A stretch of DNA of 9,147 nucleotides, taken from positions 1 through 9,147 of the forward strand of contig URFD01000066.1 in the NCBI GenBank assembly GCA_900547015.1. The letters are read 5' to 3'. The notes under the pieces were generated by a model. It ran no database searches, was not told the DNA's origin, and saw only the letters and a list, made by a program, of their open reading frames with translations. The DNA is from an uncultured Oscillospiraceae bacterium. GTDB taxonomy: Bacteria; Bacillota; Clostridia; Oscillospirales; Ruminococcaceae. Shown in pieces: positions 7,469 to 9,147 of this stretch (the first letter of the stretch is position 1; each line of letters opens with the position of its first letter). The position numbers and the translations under genes were made by a program.

Positions 7469-7500
7469 GTTAAGAAAATGCTGAAAGAGAGGATTTTATC

Positions 7501-7857
7501 ATGAAAGACCCCAAAGTGTTGATTGATGTCTCGATTATCACGATGACCGCTTTTCTGGGAGTGCCGATTTTGGTTTTGGGCTTGCAGAATATCACACTGA
7601 TTGCCCTCACCCTCTACCTGATTTTTCCGGTTCTTTGCCTGTCGTGCGGTGTGTACTGCGGCTCAAAAAACGGATTCCAGCTGTACTACCCGGTTCTGTC
7701 CGGCATCCTTTTTCTGCCATCCCTGCTGCTGTTTTTTGATTGGAGCATCTGGATGTTCCCGATTATCTATGTTGTGCTGTCGCTGCTGGGGGTTGCAGTG
7801 GGCAGCTTCTACCGAAACAACAACTCGGGCAGACAATCCAACGGACGACTGCGCTAG
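7501..7857 (+). CDS. Small uncharacterised membrane protein with four predicted helices
   Basis: The protein has 118 residues and is almost entirely hydrophobic, with four likely membrane-spanning segments at about 8-27, 31-55, 61-79 and 82-101. A short charged tail rich in Asn, Arg and Gly (about 102-118) follows. Two cysteines flank a CGVYCG turn at the end of the second helix. I do not recognise the family, and no transporter or enzyme motif is visible. GAGAGGA (7487-7493) lies seven bases before the ATG, and a good sigma-A promoter drives the gene on its own. It is divergent from sipL and convergent with the helicase, so it is a single-gene unit. It could be vegetative and unrelated to sporulation; position alone does not settle this. 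Confidence 0.85.
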   Translation: MKDPKVLIDVSIITMTAFLGVPILVLGLQNITLIALTLYLIFPVLCLSCGVYCGSKNGFQLYYPVLSGILFLPSLLLFFDWSIWMFPIIYVVLSLLGVAVGSFYRNNNSGRQSNGRLR

Positions 7858-7882
7858 GTAAAAAATACTGCAAAGCATAAAG

Positions 7883-7920
7883 AAAGGGACATTGAGCGAG
7901 GTAAGCTCAATGTCCCTTTT
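7883..7920. terminator. Bidirectional terminator between the membrane protein gene and the helicase gene
   Basis: A 15-bp perfect stem (AAAGGGACATTGAGC, 7883-7897, with 7905-7919) closes a seven-base loop. The T-run on the plus strand is short (four T's) and on the minus strand reads TTTCTTTAT, so efficiency may be moderate in both directions. It lies 26 bases after the plus-strand stop and 13 bases after the helicase stop. Confidence 0.88.
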
Positions 7921-7932
7921 GAAATAAAGCGG

Positions 7933-9078
7933 TTATTTTTTCTCCTGAAAGACACCCCAGCTGTCCATCTCAAGCGGAAGGATGTTAGAACGGGTGTAAT
8001 GGATGATATTGTCCAGACGGCGCTGTTCGTCTTTGGAATGAAGCACGAAGGAAACGCCCTCCTTTTTCGCGCGTCCGGTTCGACCGATGCGGTGCAGATA
8101 GGCGTCGTTTTCCTGCGGAATGTCATAGTTGAAAACGACCTGAATATCGCTGACATCGATGCCGCGGGCGGCAACATCGGTGGCAACCAGAATGTCAATC
8201 TTACCTTCCTTGTACTGCTCCATGATTTTGTTGCGTTCCGACTGGCGCATATCTCCGTGCAGGCAGGCAGTGTTCAGTCCCTGTGCGTGCAGCTGCTCGG
8301 AAACCATGCCGGTGGTGTATTTGGTGTTGCAGAAGATGATGGCGCGGGAGACAGAAAACTGCTTCATCAGGCGCAGGATGATTTCGATTTTTTCCCGTCC
8401 GATGCACTGGATGCTGTACTGGTCGATTTTGGGTTCGCTGTCCTCAACAGGAAGAACGGTGATTTCCTCAGGATCCCTTTGATACAGCCATCCGATGTCC
8501 ATGACCTCGCGGGAAATGGTGGCAGAAAACATACACATCTGCTTGAGACCCTTGAGACTGTCCAAAATCTTGCGGACATCCTTATAAAAGCCCATGTCCA
8601 GCATTTTGTCCGCCTCGTCCAGAACGGCTGCGGTGACCGATTTGAGGGAAAGATAGCGGTGCTGCATCAAATCCAGCAGACGGCCGGGAGTTGCCACCAA
8701 GATATGGGTGCCTTTCTTTAACTGTTGTTTTTGTTTGTCCATCGACTGACCGCCATAGACCACCAATGTCCGCACCTGCGGCATGAATCGGGTCAGTGCC
8801 TCCAAATCGTCGCGAATCTGGGTTGCCAGCTCTCGGGTGGGAGCGAGGATGACTGCCTGAATGTCCGGATTTTCGGGGTCGATGCGTTCAATCAGCGGAA
8901 TGCCGAAGGCGCAGGTCTTTCCGGTTCCGGTCGGTGCCTTGGCAATCACGTCCCGTCCCTCCAGCATGGGTGGAATTGCCTTGGACTGGATCTCGGTCAT
9001 TTCCTGAAAGCCCATTTCCTGAACCGCCTGAAGAATGGGCTCTTGAATGGGGAGAGAAGAAAATCGGTTTTGCTCCAT
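7933..9078 (-). CDS. DEAD-box ATP-dependent RNA helicase
   Basis: A two-domain RecA-like helicase that unwinds short RNA duplexes using ATP. All family motifs are present: Q motif with Gln31, motif I APTGTGKT (48-55, Pro where Gln is common), Ia PTRELA (80-85), GG (109-110), Ib TPGR (130-133), II DEAD (154-157), III SAT (185-187), IV around IIFC (247-250), V VATDVAARGID (298-308) and VI HRIGRTGR (329-336). At 381 residues it is essentially the bare core. It lacks the long basic or RNA-binding C-terminal tail of CshA/DeaD/DbpA types, so no specific gene name is given. Likely roles are ribosome assembly or mRNA turnover. The ATG at 9078 begins the family-like sequence; GGAGGG (9092-9097) is somewhat far, 13 bases away. 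A TTG at 9099 overlaps that site and was rejected. Confidence 0.96.
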   Translation of the reverse strand: MEQNRFSSLPIQEPILQAVQEMGFQEMTEIQSKAIPPMLEGRDVIAKAPTGTGKTCAFGIPLIERIDPENPDIQAVILAPTRELATQIRDDLEALTRFMPQVRTLVVYGGQSMDKQKQQLKKGTHILVATPGRLLDLMQHRYLSLKSVTAAVLDEADKMLDMGFYKDVRKILDSLKGLKQMCMFSATISREVMDIGWLYQRDPEEITVLPVEDSEPKIDQYSIQCIGREKIEIILRLMKQFSVSRAIIFCNTKYTTGMVSEQLHAQGLNTACLHGDMRQSERNKIMEQYKEGKIDILVATDVAARGIDVSDIQVVFNYDIPQENDAYLHRIGRTGRAKKEGVSFVLHSKDEQRRLDNIIHYTRSNILPLEMDSWGVFQEKK

Positions 9079-9132
9079 GATTGTTGTTGTACCCTCCAAA
9101 AAATTGAGTCAGAAATTCGGTTTCTCCTTAAA

Positions 9133-9138
9133 ATTGTA
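9133..9138 (-). promoter_or_regulatory. Possible -10 element of the helicase promoter
   Basis: On the minus strand TACAAT (9138-9133) differs from the TATAAT consensus at one base and lies about 55 bases before the helicase ATG. The matching -35 would fall beyond the right edge, so the call cannot be completed. Confidence 0.45.
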
Positions 9139-9147
9139 TGCTCATAT

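Noticed and set aside
7999..8721. 240-codon plus-strand frame antisense to the helicase gene
   Set aside because: In phase with the helicase, which has all DEAD-box motifs; shadow of codon bias.
9124..9129. AAGGAG ribosome-binding-like site far upstream of the helicase
   Set aside because: No start codon lies at a workable distance, and it falls at the predicted transcript start, so it is unlikely to be used.

Overview
The window looks like chromosomal DNA from an endospore-forming member of the Clostridia, probably an Oscillospiraceae/Butyricicoccaceae-type gut anaerobe. The evidence is a T-box-controlled pheST operon, a PheS with the Firmicutes cysteine cluster, a full-length SpoIVA, and a SipL-type SPOCS(DUF3794)+LysM protein, which is the clostridial SpoIVA partner. 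G+C content is moderate, about 50%. The genus is an inference and cannot be fixed from this sequence. No mobile element, phage gene, CRISPR array, tRNA or rRNA was seen.

Left part, plus strand (1-4171): the window opens inside a leader RNA. Its 3' end, an antiterminator half followed by a strong terminator hairpin and seven T's, has the form of a T-box. Next come pheS (130-1149), a 124-base gap, pheT (1274-3652) and, 32 bases later with a near-perfect ribosome binding site, a 146-residue protein I do not recognise (3685-4125). The three genes appear to form one operon that ends at a terminator able to act in both directions (4135-4171). PheS and PheT form the alpha2beta2 phenylalanyl-tRNA synthetase.

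Middle part, minus strand (7301 down to 4182): sipL and spoIVA lie 36 bases apart and form a spore-coat basement module. SpoIVA is an ATPase that polymerises on the forespore outer membrane. SipL is its partner, thought to bind it through the C-terminal LysM domain. A very good sigma-E-type promoter (7405-7433) lies upstream of sipL, which fits expression in the mother cell.

Right part: a sigma-A-type promoter (7440-7468) points the other way and drives a small four-helix membrane protein (7501-7857) of unknown function. A second two-way terminator (7883-7920) separates it from a convergent DEAD-box RNA helicase (9078-7933), whose promoter runs off the right edge.

The most useful observations are the sipL-spoIVA operon with its readable sigma-E promoter, the back-to-back sigma-E/sigma-A promoter pair, the high cysteine content of both coat proteins, the truncated T-box at the left edge, and the unrecognised third gene of the pheST operon. 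Nothing here is clearly a new defence or mobile system.
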